Assembly: GCF_020509005.1 (NCBI RefSeq)
Contig: NC_063022.1
Span: 1,736,001 to 1,800,000 of the forward strand
Reading direction: 5' to 3'
Length of the DNA: 64,000 bases
Source of the DNA: Fulvia fulva
Taxonomy: Eukaryota > Ascomycota > Dothideomycetes > Mycosphaerellales > Mycosphaerellaceae
Shown here one piece after another: positions 32,401 through 44,800 of this stretch. The translations under genes and the position numbers were made by a program. Numbering within the stretch: the stretch's first letter is position 1; every line of letters starts with the position of its first letter. A model generated the notes under the pieces. The model had not been told where the DNA came from and made no database searches. It saw only the letters and a list, made by a program, of their open reading frames with translations.

Positions 32401-34900
32401 TACGGTTTATATATAATCGTTATAATCTTCTAAGGAGGCATCACATTATGTCTAATCTACCGTATATAGCTAAAATCCTACGCTAGGACACCTTCTCGGT
32501 TAAATAGCATTTTATTAAATATCTGTCTTTCCTTAGCCGAGAGAGCGATACTAACCTTAATACTAGCGAGCCTTTTAGGTATAATCCTCGAGCCGCGCTT
32601 GATACTAGAGAACTTTTTAATAAGATATCTCCTATCGAACGGGCCTTACCCTACTAGTATTAGAGATTCCTAGTAAAGGGCCTTCCGCTTCTAATCTATA
32701 TTACTATCTACTTTCGACTAAGGCCTCTCGTGAACACTCGCTTTAACAGGTCTTTTCTTGTTAGCTTTTCGCTTATATATAGTAAATATATATAGTATCC
32801 TAATACCGGGTCTATATAACCCTACGTCTCGTTTCTAAGCCTACCTATTAATCTAGCCCTATTTCAGGATCTCTATATACTAGTCGCCCTATACGGAGTA
32901 TATATTTATAATGACCTACTCTCCTAGAGCGTTAGTAGTCACCTTAGCGCTTAAGTATTAGCGGTTCCCGAGTAGTTCTAGTAATTTCTTTAAATACGGG
33001 CTAAGGTCGAGGACATTTTCTCTTTATTATAATACGGGGCCGCGGTAGTTCTTAAAGTAGTCGAAGATAGTCGTGTCTATAGGCTTAGGTTTTAGCTTCT
33101 TTATGCCTTCTTATCGATATCGATGCGCCGTATTATTAGAATACTCCGCCCCTAATATATTTGCTAAGGTCTCCCCGACTAGACGCGAAAAGCGGACATG
33201 TTTCAAAACCGGACTTCTAATACTTATAGCGGGTTAACTACCGTAAATTAACCCGCGTTCGCATTTTTCGAGGACTATAGAAGTTCTTAAAGAGTTTTGT
33301 ACTTGTTAGTACCTATAATAGCCGTAAATATTATACTTTTACCTTTCCTACTAGCGACTATTCCCTCCTATAATCTATCGTCATAGTTATAGCCTATTAG
33401 TCATACCTTCCTATACTAAGGGCGGCTAAGGATTATAGGCGAATCTAGATTAGCGGAGACAAATATGTCGATCTAGTAGTATATACTAAATACCTAAGTA
33501 TTAAGCTTTGAAATTATACCCTTAAACTTCGCTCTTCTACCTGCTCCTCGAAAGGACAAGTAGGCGCTAGGTACGATAGGTAAGCCAACCTTGTATACTA
33601 TCCTCGGGCTAATAATATTGACCTCAGATCCCTCGTTAAGTAAGGCTCGAGTCTAACCTTTACTAGTCCTAAGCTCGGTAACTACCTAAGGGCTAGGTAC
33701 TATTATAAAATCGTCTAGTATACTAGAGAGACCGATCTTTTCTATGTTCTCGTATAACTCGGCGGTAGGGACAGTATCCTTACTATATAGTATCATTAAG
33801 AACATACCTATAAAGCGAGCTTAATAATTATCCCGAAAGACTTCTTTATTAGCCTCCTCTTCCTCGTCTTTATAGGTAGCGACATAACTCGTACGGACTT
33901 TGGTCCCTTCTTAGCTAGCTAACTTACGGACGGTAGTAAGCTTAGACTATAGGTTAGGGGTATTTAATACTCTCCTAAATAAGGTAGTCTTAAACTAGCG
34001 ACTATACCGAAACTAGTCCTAGGTATTAACGTTTAGAAACGTAGTCTAAAGGATTTGATCAATCTAATAGGTCACTCCCTCCTCCTTAGTAACGGGCCTA
34101 TCTCTAGTACCGTACTGTCGGACGTAGTTATTAATCCTTATCGTCTTCGTATTCTATAGCCGCTTACGCTATACGAATAGGGTATTAATAGGCCCTACCG
34201 GCTATTCCGAGGGCGTAGGCCTTAACTTAGCTCGAGGCTTAGGTGACCTTCTTCTAAGAGTCTCCCCTATCGCTACCGTTAACTAGCTTCTACTAGCCCT
34301 AGAACCGGCGTCTCTAATTATCTCTACCTCCTACTAACCGAGTTCTTCCTACCGGATCTCCTCTTCGAGTTCTTATCGTATAGCTTTAGCGGCCTCGGCT
34401 CGTACCCTTAATGCCTATATACTAGACCTAGTTCGAAGATTCGGGTTCTTTATGATTCCTACTAGAGCTTTGCCTCGAGATTTATAACTCTAGATTAGGT
34501 AGGCCTTAACCTTAACCTCGTCGTAGTTTATAATCCTATACCCTTATAGAGCTGGTTCTTCTTCTTCCTTAAACTAGATCTAGTAACTACTAGCGGCCGT
34601 CGGTTACTACCTAGATCTAGTATCCTAAGGGCCGTATTCTATAAGGTGTCGGTTATTAGGTAGAGGTTTAGAGTAGTTAGGAAGCTTTACGCTTAAGATA
34701 CTAGTATAATCTCGACCTATCTATTGTTTCCGAAGCGTAGGGATTTTCAGGTCCTTATTAAATAGAATCGGGCTATAGTATTCCTTAAGCTACGGAAGTA
34801 TATAAAGGAGCTTAGGTTTACTATAGTCCTGTCGGAAGTTGAACTTAGGGGGATTTAGATCGGTCTTCTTTCCTAGGTACTACTAGTTATTCGTCGCTAA
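29440..34900 (-). pseudogene. RIPed pol of the second Ty3/gypsy element (copy 1)
   Basis: RT: DLFSGYD near 32097-32126 and the catalytic box at 31912-31930, which reads FLNNIG, both Asp residues changed to Asn by RIP, followed by VKGPTNNYS. RNase H: about 31000-31450 with RHPVRYKSGT, EAKYDIGKRECLGVLKGL and the C-terminal LDILSRKLP. Integrase zinc-finger and core lie lower, about 29800-30850, with RDKLLFY and RRRGAPM motifs near 30780-30840. Stops are of the RIP type throughout. The frame between protease and RT was not followed in detail. Confidence 0.75.
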
Positions 34901-34924
34901 AAAGACATACCCTTATAAGATAAG

Positions 34925-35082
34925 GAATAGTATCGCGGGGCACCCACTAGCCTAATGTTCCGTACTACTATAGTTATAATAGTACCTATTAAGCGCTTAA
35001 GACTACTCGCGGTTCTATAACTACGGGCGCTATATTAAGTAAACCTATAGTTTAGGCACTCGATCGGGGTTCTCTAGTTATA
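34925..35082 (-). pseudogene. Remnant of gag of the second Ty3/gypsy element (copy 1)
   Basis: Only the C-terminal end remains. It has a zinc knuckle reading YYNYSSTEHxASGCP, where the first two cysteines have become Tyr and a Trp has become a stop through RIP. The rest of gag lies beyond the LINE 3 insertion and is not present before the junction at 37150. Confidence 0.6.
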
Positions 35083-37150
35083 TAGATAGATAGATATTTT
35101 ATTAAGCTATTGTAGTGCCCTTTGGCCTATATAGCTATACTATCTTGTTTTTGTATATATAGAGGGGAAACTATATTAGTAAGAAACCCTCCTCCTTCCC
35201 GCCTGTCTTTTCCTCCTAGTTGTCGTCTTAAATTTCCCTTATTAGGGGTACGCTAGTGTTATAGGCCTGCCCTAATAACTACTCTATCTATAACCCCCCT
35301 AGCTTCCGCCTCTTATCTATCTACTCCTCCGTCTCGCTAGCGAGGCTAAACTACTAGAGGTATCCCTACTATAGTATCTACCGAAAGATTCGGCGAATGT
35401 TGCCTTTATCCCTAATGATTAACTTGTAGTCTCTCCTTCCCGCTTAGTACCTCTAATTTCCCCTACCTCTCGCCTACTACGGGCATCGTAGTAGTATATA
35501 TTCTAGGTTTTACGATAGGTAGCTATACTAGTAGGCTAGGCTATAGATGTCTAGTACGCGTCTCCTAAATAGGTAGGCCCTTAATCTAATATATTCGGAC
35601 CTGATTTAGATTGCTATGCTTGCTTCGGCCCTTATTAGGTCCCTATATAGCTAGTAATTATGTCTCTAGAAGGCTAGGAGCGCTATCGGGCCTATTATCT
35701 TAGGGGGCTTCCTTTTCTAGTCCTACTCCTATAGGTAGCTCGCTATCTATTCCGCTAGGCTTTAGGTCTTAGCCTTGCTCCCGCCGGCCTAGCGAGTCCT
35801 ACGGTCCTCCTCTTTTCGTGCTAGCTATTTAGTACTTATCTATAAGGCCGGAAAGGTAGTAAGGTTATCCTCTTTTTAGCTTATCCTATATCCGGCCCTT
35901 CTCCGGTAGCGGCTTTCTATCTTATTCTTTACCTCCTAGATCGTAGTTTATACTAGGTAATCTGTCGTCTTTATGGCGTATTAAATTCTTATTCCCCGGA
36001 TATATTAGCCGATTAGTAGTATTCCCGTCTCTATTTCTACCGTACTTATTAATATTGTCTTATATACCCCTAGTATTCTTTATAGGTTACCTACCTATAT
36101 CCTATTTAGGGGTTACTCTATCCGTTTCGGGATCGGCTTACCTACGCCTCCTATACCCTAAATCTATGCCCCGTATAATATAGCTAGTCTAACGATCGCC
36201 TTATACATTACTCTTACCTTATCGAATATTGCTCCCTATATAGATACCGTAAGCCTCTTTATCGAGGCTTCGTTAACTTGCGCTCGACTCTAGGCTTTCT
36301 TAATCTATACATTCTAGCTTAGCTTCGGGTCGAGCTAGATCCCTAGTACTTATAGCTCCGCTAATAGCTTAGTCTCGTAGCCTTAGATTCTTACCGCCGC
36401 CTTTATATTATAGTATATTCTCGCTTTACTAAAGTGTATAAGTTAGTACTTCTTAGGGGCGAACCGGGTACTATACTTCTTTACCTACTCCTCGTATTTC
36501 TTATGCCTATCTTTAAGGAGGCGACAGTTCTCTTCTATCGAGTCTAACTAGGCTAGAATGTTTATATCGTCTACGAACCCTAATACTAAGGTTTACGGAG
36601 AGGTAAGTAGGGGGATTAGATCAGACATAAATATTAGAAATAGGATAGGGGAGAGAGTAGATCCCTAAGATATTCTAGCCTCTACCTTTACCGGGTCGGA
36701 CGTATACCTTCCTAGGACTAGGTATGTTGTCCGTTCCTAGAGAAAGGAGTAGACGAACGTCGTTACCTACTAGGGGATGCCTTTCTGCTATAGGATATGT
36801 ATTAGCCTTTAGTATAAGACGTTATCGAAGGCTCCTACGATGTTAAGGGATAGTAAGGACGCCGCTCGGTTCCTACCGTAGTACTAGAGGGTCTAAATTT
36901 GCTCTATAATTAGCTCTATTACTGTTAGTATCGATCGCTAGCTTCTTCCCCCTATCTATATTACTAGGAGTACGTAGTTATCTTCGGCTAGCTACGTAAG
37001 TCTCTAGGCTACTATCTTTTCTAGGACCTTCCCTATTGTATTTAGAAGTACGATTAGTCTATACGACTTAGGCTAAGTATAGTCCTCCTTCTATAGCTTA
37101 CGTAGTACTACTATTATAAACTCTCTATACGGCTTTGGGTAATACCCTAG
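35083..37150 (-). mobile_element. LINE 3, 3' part only, cut at the duplication junction (copy 1)
   Basis: A third Tad1-like LINE on the minus strand. Its 3' tail reads AGATAGATAGATA on the plus strand at about 35083-35096. The reverse transcriptase box at about 36565-36582 reads GFVDDINIL, so here the catalytic Asp pair is intact, though RIP-type stops occur. Compared with LINE 2 it stops at the place matching about 25270, in the early RT region, because the 355-bp LTR begins at 37151. The 5' half of ORF2 and ORF1 are missing. Confidence 0.82.
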
Positions 37151-37505
37151 TGTTACGGATCGGTTTGGGGAAGCTCTAGCCAACCAATCGATGCCTAGAC
37201 ACTAGTGGGAGAATCCGAAACTGATCAGCTCAGAGACCTTGGCAACTGAGCGCTCAGTCTGATCAGTATGACTCAGTGATCAGTCTGATCAGTATGCTCA
37301 GTGATCAGTCTGATCAGTTTGATCAGTTACGCCAAGACACGGCACTATATAGACGACGCTCTTTTGCAAGTAGATAGGAGCCTCGTGCTCAACTCATTTC
37401 AAGTATACACCATATACTGTTTGGGACCACTACCTTCTCAACGAGTCAGAGACATCATTGCAAAGATCCAAGCCCGGTTGGGATAACGTACAGCGGTTCC
37501 TAACA
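37151..37505 (+). repeat. Left LTR at the duplication junction
   Basis: 355 bp. It has T at 37177 where the other three LTRs have C, a CpA to TpA change, and C at 37231 where the LTR at 7371 has T. Confidence 0.93.
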
Positions 37506-37531
37506 ACTTTGAGCACCACCACCAGGGCCCT

Positions 37532-38533
37532 TTGTATATGTCTGGGAGAGACGCTACCCGGAGTCCGTCACGACAACAGCCACAGTCAACTGGCATCACG
37601 GAACGAATGAGCGAAATGTCGATTACTGGAAGCGGAAAACGATCAACACCCTCTGCAAGCTCGAACAGCATGCACGAGTTCACCAAGGCACCTAAGGTGT
37701 CACCACCGGAGACGTTCGATGGGACACAAGGGAAGCTGGAGGCTTTTCAGCTGCAGGTTCAGCTGTACCTCTACTTCAACGCCCAACAGTTTAATGGCGA
37801 GGCCTCTAAGGTCTTGTACGCCGCATCCTTCCTAAGGGGCAGGGCAGCCCGGGGATTCAGACCATACCTCAAAGACTGGCTCAACAACCAGGACGAAGGA
37901 GACAACCCGAAGACAGAAACCCGGAAGATATTTGCCGACTACGATGAGTTCGAGATCAAACTGAATGATCTCTACGGGATACCTAACGAGGAGGTTCATG
38001 CCGACCGACATATCCGACAACTCCGACAAAACACCTCAGTCGCCGTATACGCCTCTGAGTTCCAAGGATATGCCGCCGACCTCGAGTGGAACGACGCAGC
38101 GTTTCGTTCCCAGTTCTACCTAGGCTTGAAGGACAACGTCAAAGCCGAATTATCTCGAAACTCCAGTCTCACCAGCTTGGCCGCGATGGTCAAGGCTGCA
38201 AAGGAAATCGACGAGAGACTCCAGGAATTGAAGTACGACCGATTCGTACAGCCTGGATTCCAGAGACCCGCGAGAGGCGGAAGAGGGGGCTTCAAGGCCA
38301 GAAGTCACGACCCTGATTATGGAGATCCAATGGAACTCGACGCCACGGAAAGGCGCGGACGAAGCAAGCAGTTAACAAGAGATCTAACTTGCTATGCATG
38401 TGGAAAGAAAGGCCACTATGCTAGAGACTGTCCAAAGAAGAATGTTGTCAGCCGCGAGTTCAATGCGATGGATCGGGCGACAGCGACAAAGACGTACCAG
38501 GAATGCGAGGATTTCTTCTCGAAATCTGCCTAG
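37532..38533 (+). CDS. Gag of the small LTR element (copy 2), 333 residues
   Basis: Identical in protein sequence to the Gag at 7752-8753, with the same gag domain and the CYACGKKGHYARDC knuckle at residues 287-300. No RIP-type stop has appeared in this copy although it is part of a linked repeat. Confidence 0.92.
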   Translation: MYMSGRDATRSPSRQQPQSTGITERMSEMSITGSGKRSTPSASSNSMHEFTKAPKVSPPETFDGTQGKLEAFQLQVQLYLYFNAQQFNGEASKVLYAASFLRGRAARGFRPYLKDWLNNQDEGDNPKTETRKIFADYDEFEIKLNDLYGIPNEEVHADRHIRQLRQNTSVAVYASEFQGYAADLEWNDAAFRSQFYLGLKDNVKAELSRNSSLTSLAAMVKAAKEIDERLQELKYDRFVQPGFQRPARGGRGGFKARSHDPDYGDPMELDATERRGRSKQLTRDLTCYACGKKGHYARDCPKKNVVSREFNAMDRATATKTYQECEDFFSKSA

Positions 38534-38640
38534 CAGAAACGACCTGACGACAAAGGCATCAAACAGCGGCTTCTTGATTTGATGACCTAGGACACAGAAG
38601 TCAACAACAGCAACGGATAAAAGACTACTGGAACAATAAC

Positions 38641-39231
38641 TTACGACGATGAGGCCAGAGGAGGCACGACCCAAGGAAAAGAAGGATCGCACAGCTGGTT
38701 CCAATCCTGGACCGACATCTGCCAAGGATCGAATTCCTTGTACGACGACGCGGTCTCCACCCCAGCAGACTCCTCCACTTCTTCCTCCTCCGCCGCCTCG
38801 AGATCTTCGAGCTCCTTCGCTACGGCGTCGTCGGCCTTGCCGGACGCGAGGCGAAGCTGTTTGCGAAGACGGATCTTCTTCGCCTTTTGGCGAATAATGC
38901 GCTGAGCGAGCTCGGCCTGCTGATGGAGAAGCTCCACCTCCTTCTCCTCCGCACGCTCGAGGTCTCGCTGGAGGCCATCACGAACGTCGCGAAACTTCGT
39001 CCACTCGGGTGCGGATAAGGTCACGTCGCAATCAGAGTAACCCTTCCTCACACACTCCGAGCATTTTCCCGACCGGGGCGAAACGACACATTTTGGGCGC
39101 TGCTCGGTGGCAGCGACTCGAGCGGACCGACAGTGATGGCAGGGGGCCATCTCGATACCGGATCGTTGTATGTCGACAGCAAGGGCTTGTCGACGGAGGG
39201 AACTTTTGGAAGAAATGGAAGGAGGAGACAT
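38641..39231 (-). CDS. Antisense six-cysteine, coiled-coil ORF (copy 2), 196 residues
   Basis: Identical in protein sequence to 8861-9451. The C-x2-C-x13-C-x8-C-x2-C-x7-C cluster and the coiled coil are unchanged. Confidence 0.72.
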   Translation of the reverse strand: MSPPSISSKSSLRRQALAVDIQRSGIEMAPCHHCRSARVAATEQRPKCVVSPRSGKCSECVRKGYSDCDVTLSAPEWTKFRDVRDGLQRDLERAEEKEVELLHQQAELAQRIIRQKAKKIRLRKQLRLASGKADDAVAKELEDLEAAEEEEVEESAGVETASSYKEFDPWQMSVQDWNQLCDPSFPWVVPPLASSS

Positions 39232-39311
39232 TGCGATGCCCAGGCAAACGATGAAGAACAGCGGGCTTATGTGAGAAGTTCCGGGACGGAACTAAGCTAG
39301 AAGGGGGATGG

Positions 39312-39666
39312 TGTTACGGATCGGTTTGGGGAAGCTCCAGCCAACCAATCGATGCCTAGACACTAGTGGGAGAATCCGAAACTGATCAGCTCAGAGACCT
39401 TGGCAACTGAGCGCTCAGTCTGATCAGTATGACTCAGTGATCAGTCTGATCAGTATGCTCAGTGATCAGTCTGATCAGTTTGATCAGTTACGCCAAGACA
39501 CGGCACTATATAGACGACGCTCTTTTGCAAGTAGATAGGAGCCTCGTGCTCAACTCATTTCAAGTATACACCATATACTGTTTGGGACCACTACCTTCTC
39601 AACGAGTCAGAGACATCATTGCAAAGATCCAAGCCCGGTTGGGATAACGTACAGCGGTTCCTAACA
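39312..39666 (+). repeat. Right LTR of the small gag-only element (copy 2)
   Basis: 355 bp and apparently identical to the LTR at 9532-9886; followed by TAACC. Confidence 0.93.
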
Positions 39667-40524
39667 TAACCTTACTAACCTTATCTTAGCTCCTACGAAC
39701 GGGGCGGGCTACTTAAGCCTTTAGTATATAGGACACTAACTAATACCCTAATTAAGGCGGTTATTACCTACCGGATTAGTAAGGTTTCGCTACTTATCTA
39801 GTCGGAGAGGGCCTAGCCTATAGTCGCGCCCTAGGTAATAACTACGCGGCTTAGCCTACTAGCCTAAACGACACCTTTAGGGCTACTTAGGCTATACCCC
39901 TAGCTACTCGGTCGTACCGCCGCCCTAAGCGCGATAGCGACGCGGAGATAGATAGGGCGGACTACCTAGACAAAGATAACTTCGGCCTATATAACGAGCT
40001 AGCTAGTAGAGGTAAGGCGCCTAGGATAGAGGATCCCCCTATTCTAAAGTCTAACGCTTAGAACGACGAGTACCTTAACTAGATATTGTCTATTAGAGCC
40101 TAGATTAGCCTAAATAAGAAATAGATTATTAAACGACGCCTTTCCGACCTAGAGAAACTAGAGCTCGTTAGTAGCTTCGTCGGTAGCGACTTTAACTAGT
40201 TATAGTTTAAAGCTATCGAAGAAACGCGCCTAAAACCCCCTTATCTTAGGCACGGCGATTTCGACGACATAATCACGTAGATCTCTAAGTTTATAGTCGA
40301 CCTAGACTATTAGGAGTAGAGGCTCATCGATCTCTGCGCCAAAACAAGACATATTCGAAAGCTCTCATCAAGGCCATTCTAACGATATATAAAGCAGGCC
40401 ACTGCCCCTAGGACTAAGGGAGTTCTACCTCATTCAATCTGGACAGCTTGAAGCTCTCTTCACCCTGTTTCTTCAGCTCCAAACGCCGCGGAGGTGCCTA
40501 GCTACATTAGGCAACTCCTAGGCA

Positions 40525-41802
40525 ATGGCAGCCTAGGCTACGGCACTAACGGCGCCTACGGCCCTATAGGCGAAGCCCCCCTAAGACAACTAGCAGCAAC
40601 TTATAGAGGACGCAAAAAGTATAGAAACTAACGATCAGCTCCCTTACCGGTCTCTATAGGTAATGATCACTTAGCTACGTACGGCGCTTGTACTGTCGTA
40701 TCACCGAGGGCAACAAGAAATGAGGACGACGTCCTAGGCGATTAGCAAGGCCACCCGGAATCAACACCCCTATAGCTAGGCATCGGTCGCGGCATTGATA
40801 CCAGGCCCCCGCCTAACGCACGATGCAGTTACGATCCGCATTATAGCAAAGGAAGACCAGGCCGAAGTTGCGAAGCTATCGAACAAGGAGCTCGCCTAAC
40901 GAATCAACCAACCAGGGGTGGTCGTAGTGAACCAACAGTCTAACGGCACTCTATAGATCTATACTAGCTCTGCTACTACTAGGAGGCACCTAGAGGCACA
41001 GCCACAGTGGGCATCTAAGGTTGCGGCATCAGCGAAGGTCTTAACGAAACAATTCACGATCCTAGTCCACGATATGCCTAAGGAGTTTGACCTAACCAAC
41101 CAGGGTCACCTACGCGCTCTCCAAGAGGACAACCCGGTCACTCTTAACTCTCCAATCCAGAAGGCGACTTGGCTCTATAGGAAATGGCCAGAAGGCAAGA
41201 AGGCCTCGGCGCTAATAGTATAGCTATAAGACGCGAAAGCGGCGGATCTAGCGATAGAACAAGGCCTGGTCTAGCAATACAGCCTCAAGATAGTAGAAAA
41301 GCACTCCTCATCCTTTCGTGTCCTCCAATGCTTCAAATGCTAATAGTATGGACACCAAACCTACACGTGTATAAACAAGCAGGCCTACTCGAACTGTGTA
41401 GGAGACTATATGTCTAGGGACTGTACATCGACTACGAGACGGTACGCGAACTGTCCGGGGCACCACCTATCGTATAGTGCGGAATGCCCATAGCGGAAAC
41501 TAGCGAAAAACAAGGCAATCACAAACAGAACCGTCGCCCTAAGATTCTACGGCGACCGTGAGGCTAGCCTATACCGGAACTAACTAGCGGCGGTCGGGCA
41601 CAAGCGCCCTAGGGCCGAGAACGATATAAAGGATGCGCAACCTAGGGCGTACGGGAGGCCACGTGCTCTGCTAGCTACGGCGAGGGAATCTAACTAGGCC
41701 CGGCTCCCCTTTAGTACACAGCCGATAGGCGTAGACCAGGACGTACAGGGCAGTAGGACACAGGACGATATAGAGGAAATGATTGTCGATGCCGATGACT
41801 AG
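40525..41802 (+). pseudogene. LINE ORF1 with RIP-type stops (copy 2)
   Basis: Copy of 10745-12022 with the same stops and the same Cys/His knuckles near 41329-41480. Confidence 0.8.
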
Positions 41803-44800
41803 CCTCGACACGCTTAGCATCATCCAGTATAACGTCAACTATAGCAAGGATATAGTCCAGAACCATTTCCTACACGAGGCGGACCCGCGCGTCCACCACG
41901 TCCTTGCAATCCAGGAGCTATAGATTAACCCGCACTATAAGAGACTAACGACCTACAAGTCACTAGGCTACACGACATGCCTACGAGGCGACGGCAGACC
42001 CCGCACGTGCTTCTATGTCAGCAAGGACATACTAGAATCCGACTGGGAGGTAGTGTACTACGTAGACGAAGAAGGCGGGGGCGATATTACCTCCCTCCAC
42101 GTGGGTAGCACCTGGATACACAACCTATATATACAACCGCCAGCCTCGAGGTCTAGCCGCGACCTAGGGGTCTGCAGACACCTAGACAGTGCGCTCAAGA
42201 GACAAGGGTGCCACATCGTAGTAGGAGACTTTAACATACACCACCCTTCCTAGGAAAGCCTTATGCAGCCGCACCCTATAGCCGACGAAGTACTCGACTT
42301 AATGGCGAGCAACGCAATTGCCCTTAATACCCCGAAGGACCTGGGCACCTAGAAGAGAGGGGGACTCTAAGGCACGATCGACCTCTCCTAGATCTCAGAT
42401 AGCCACTACTACACGGTAACCTACTATGGGATCGAACATGAACTCGAGGCGTCGTCAGACTATATGCTAGTCAGGACCTCTATTGCGACACAGATACAAC
42501 GCACACTAGCGAGAACCCCTAAGCCAAACTGGGGAAAGGCCCACTGGGCCAACATCTAGGCGTACCTCGATGACTCTAAGAGGCTAGTCCAGATCGCGCA
42601 GCAGCAATACAACAGTAAAGACGAGATAGACGAAGCAGTCCAGGGGTTGACAGACGAAATAAGAAAAGCGACCTCACTTCACGTTCCGCTTGCCTAACTA
42701 ACGACATGGTCTAAACCATACTGGACGCCGGAGTGCACTGCGGTAGTAAGAGAAGCAAGGAGAGCCCGCCGGGTATAGACGAGCAGCTATAGCGAGGAGG
42801 CCTAGAACGTATACAGGGAGGCATGCCAACAGAAGAAAGCCATAATACGAAGGGAGAAAGCAGTCGGCTGGAGGGCCACAGTGGAAGAAATCGCCGGCAA
42901 GCTAGAGAGGATGTGGAAGCTAGCGAAATGGGCCCGACAGGACCCTACACAGGGCCCCTCCTTCTCTATCCTAGCGCTACAATCGCCTAGTGGCCCGGTT
43001 AGCGACCCCGAGGCCAAGGCGCGTCTACTGGCTAGCAAGTTCTTCCCGCCCCTAGTCGAGGCTGATCTAAGCGACATAAACAGCTCTACTCCCCTAGCCC
43101 CTAGCATCGCGGTCCAACAGGAGGTGTCCGAGGGAGAAGTTGCCGCTGTGCTAAGGAAGTTGCCGGCGAAGAAAGCCCCGGGGCCGGATAGGATCCCAAA
43201 CGAGCTACTAAAGAAGTGTAGAGATCAACTAGCCCTAGCAGTTGTAGCGATCTTCAACGCCTGCCTACAGACCGGGTACCACCCGATAGCTTTTAAACAA
43301 TCGACGACAGTGGTCCTACGCAAGCCGCAGAAGGAAGACTATACGCAGGTGAAGTCGTACCGCCCAATTGCGCTCCTTAACACTCTTAGGAAGGCGCTTG
43401 AGAAGCTGGTTGCAACGAGACTCTCCGAGGCGGCAGAGGAACACTCCCTACTCCCGGACACCCAGATAGGTGCGCGCCTATAGCGATCGACGCTATCCGC
43501 GATAGAACTTATCACCTCTCAGGTAAAGGCTATCTAGTATAAGAATAGGGACAAGGTGGCTTCCTTACTTAGCCTAGACATATCGGGAGCCTTCGACTAC
43601 GTGTCATACCCGCGGCTACTCTACATCCTAAGGTCGAAGGGACTCCCTAAGTGGCTTGTCAACTTCGTACGGTCCTACCTCCAAAACCGTAGTACGTCGA
43701 TCCTGGTCGGCCAGTACAGAAGCCCATTTCAAGCAGTCCACACTGGAATCCCGCAAGGCTCAACGCTAGCACCTATTCTGTTCCTCTTCTTTATGGCGAC
43801 GCTGCTCCCAGCCCTAGAATCCCAGAACACCGCTGCGAGCGGCTTCGTAGACGACACAAACATCCTAGCGTGGTCTTCCTCGACTGAGGAGAACTGTAGG
43901 CTACTAGAAGAGAAGCACAAGATCTGCGAGGACTGGGCTAGGAGGCACGGGGCTCGGTTTGCCCCAGAAAAGTACAATCTGATACACTTTACGCGCCGGC
44001 CACGGTTCTACAATATACAAGCTTCTATCCAGATATAGGGGCACACGACTAACCCGGCAAATCAGCTCAGGATCCTCGGACTATAGGTGGACCCGGCGCT
44101 ACGGTAGAGGAAGCACGTATAGGCAATATTACGGAAAGCTGAACAGAATATAGCATCATACCAGAGGCTCACTACGTCTATATAGGGGGCGGACTTCCGG
44201 TAGTCACGACTTCTATATACGGCTATTATACGGCCAGTCCTTACCTATAGCAGCCAAGTGTGGTCCTTAGGCGAGAGGGCCTGCCTATCGAAGGGACTCG
44301 TCGCGCCGCTAGCGAAGATCCAAAACCAATGCCTAAGGAAGGTCACCGGGGCATATAAGTCGACACTAACGAGGATGCTTAAGTACGAGACCGCTATACC
44401 GCCGATCGACCTATATATCCAGGGACTACGGACCTCCTACTTAGGCAAGTCGGTACAGTACCTAGTACAGAAGGTCATCGCCAGTGCAGTCGCAAGGGCC
44501 CGCGAATCAGTACTAGCGTATAGGGGCATTCGACCCGGAAACGAGCCGAACTACCGGGCAAGGGACGAACAGCTAGCAACACAATAGGAAGGTGAGAAAT
44601 CGTTTGTAGAGCAACTATAGAAAGAGAGGTGGAACAACTAGGTTGTAGGGCATAGTGGACGCCCTTAGCCAGCGGGACAACCTAAGGAATAGTCAGCTAC
44701 AAAATCCGCGGTCAAGCACCCCCCGAAGCTCATCTACTACCGCCTTACGAGGGCACAGAGTAGCATAGCAACCTAACTGCGAAGCGAACACATCGGCCTC

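Larger units (their letters stand above)
29430..35082 (-). mobile_element. Second Ty3/gypsy element, RIPed, 5' part missing (copy 1)
   Basis: Minus-strand order from high to low coordinates: the end of gag with a zinc knuckle (34939-34990), then protease region, RT, RNase H and integrase. The 5' part (most of gag and the 5' LTR) is absent, cut by LINE 3 at about 35083 and then by the duplication junction at 37150. The family differs from the element at 7134-22863: its RT has the box F-L-D-D-I-G-V-K-G-P type and its RNase H has RHPVRYKSG and KRECLGVLKGLKKV motifs. Boundaries are approximate. Confidence 0.78.
7371..37150. repeat. First unit of a 29,780-bp direct tandem duplication
   Basis: The sequence starting at 7371 recurs in the same orientation at 37151, so the two units abut exactly. 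Matching landmarks all differ by 29,780 (for example the gag starts at 7752 and 37532, and the reverse transcriptase stretch at 13776 and 43556). The unit contains the small LTR element, most of the gypsy element with its LINE, the second LINE, the second gypsy element and the 3' part of a third LINE. Only three differences to the second unit were noticed: 7451 T against 37231 C, 7397 C against 37177 T, and 32295 A against 62075 T. Confidence 0.97.
37151..39666 (+). mobile_element. Small gag-only LTR element with mismatched flanks (copy 2)
   Basis: Same structure as 7371-9886. The left flank is CCTAG (37146-37150) and the right flank is TAACC (39667-39671), so unlike copy 1 it has no target duplication. 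This is the expected product of recombination between LTRs of two insertions at different sites. Confidence 0.93.

Noticed and set aside
9892..37150. A centromere-type AT-rich satellite
   Set aside because: The sequence resolves into identifiable retroelements with RIP; GC content stays moderate and no short satellite monomer is seen.
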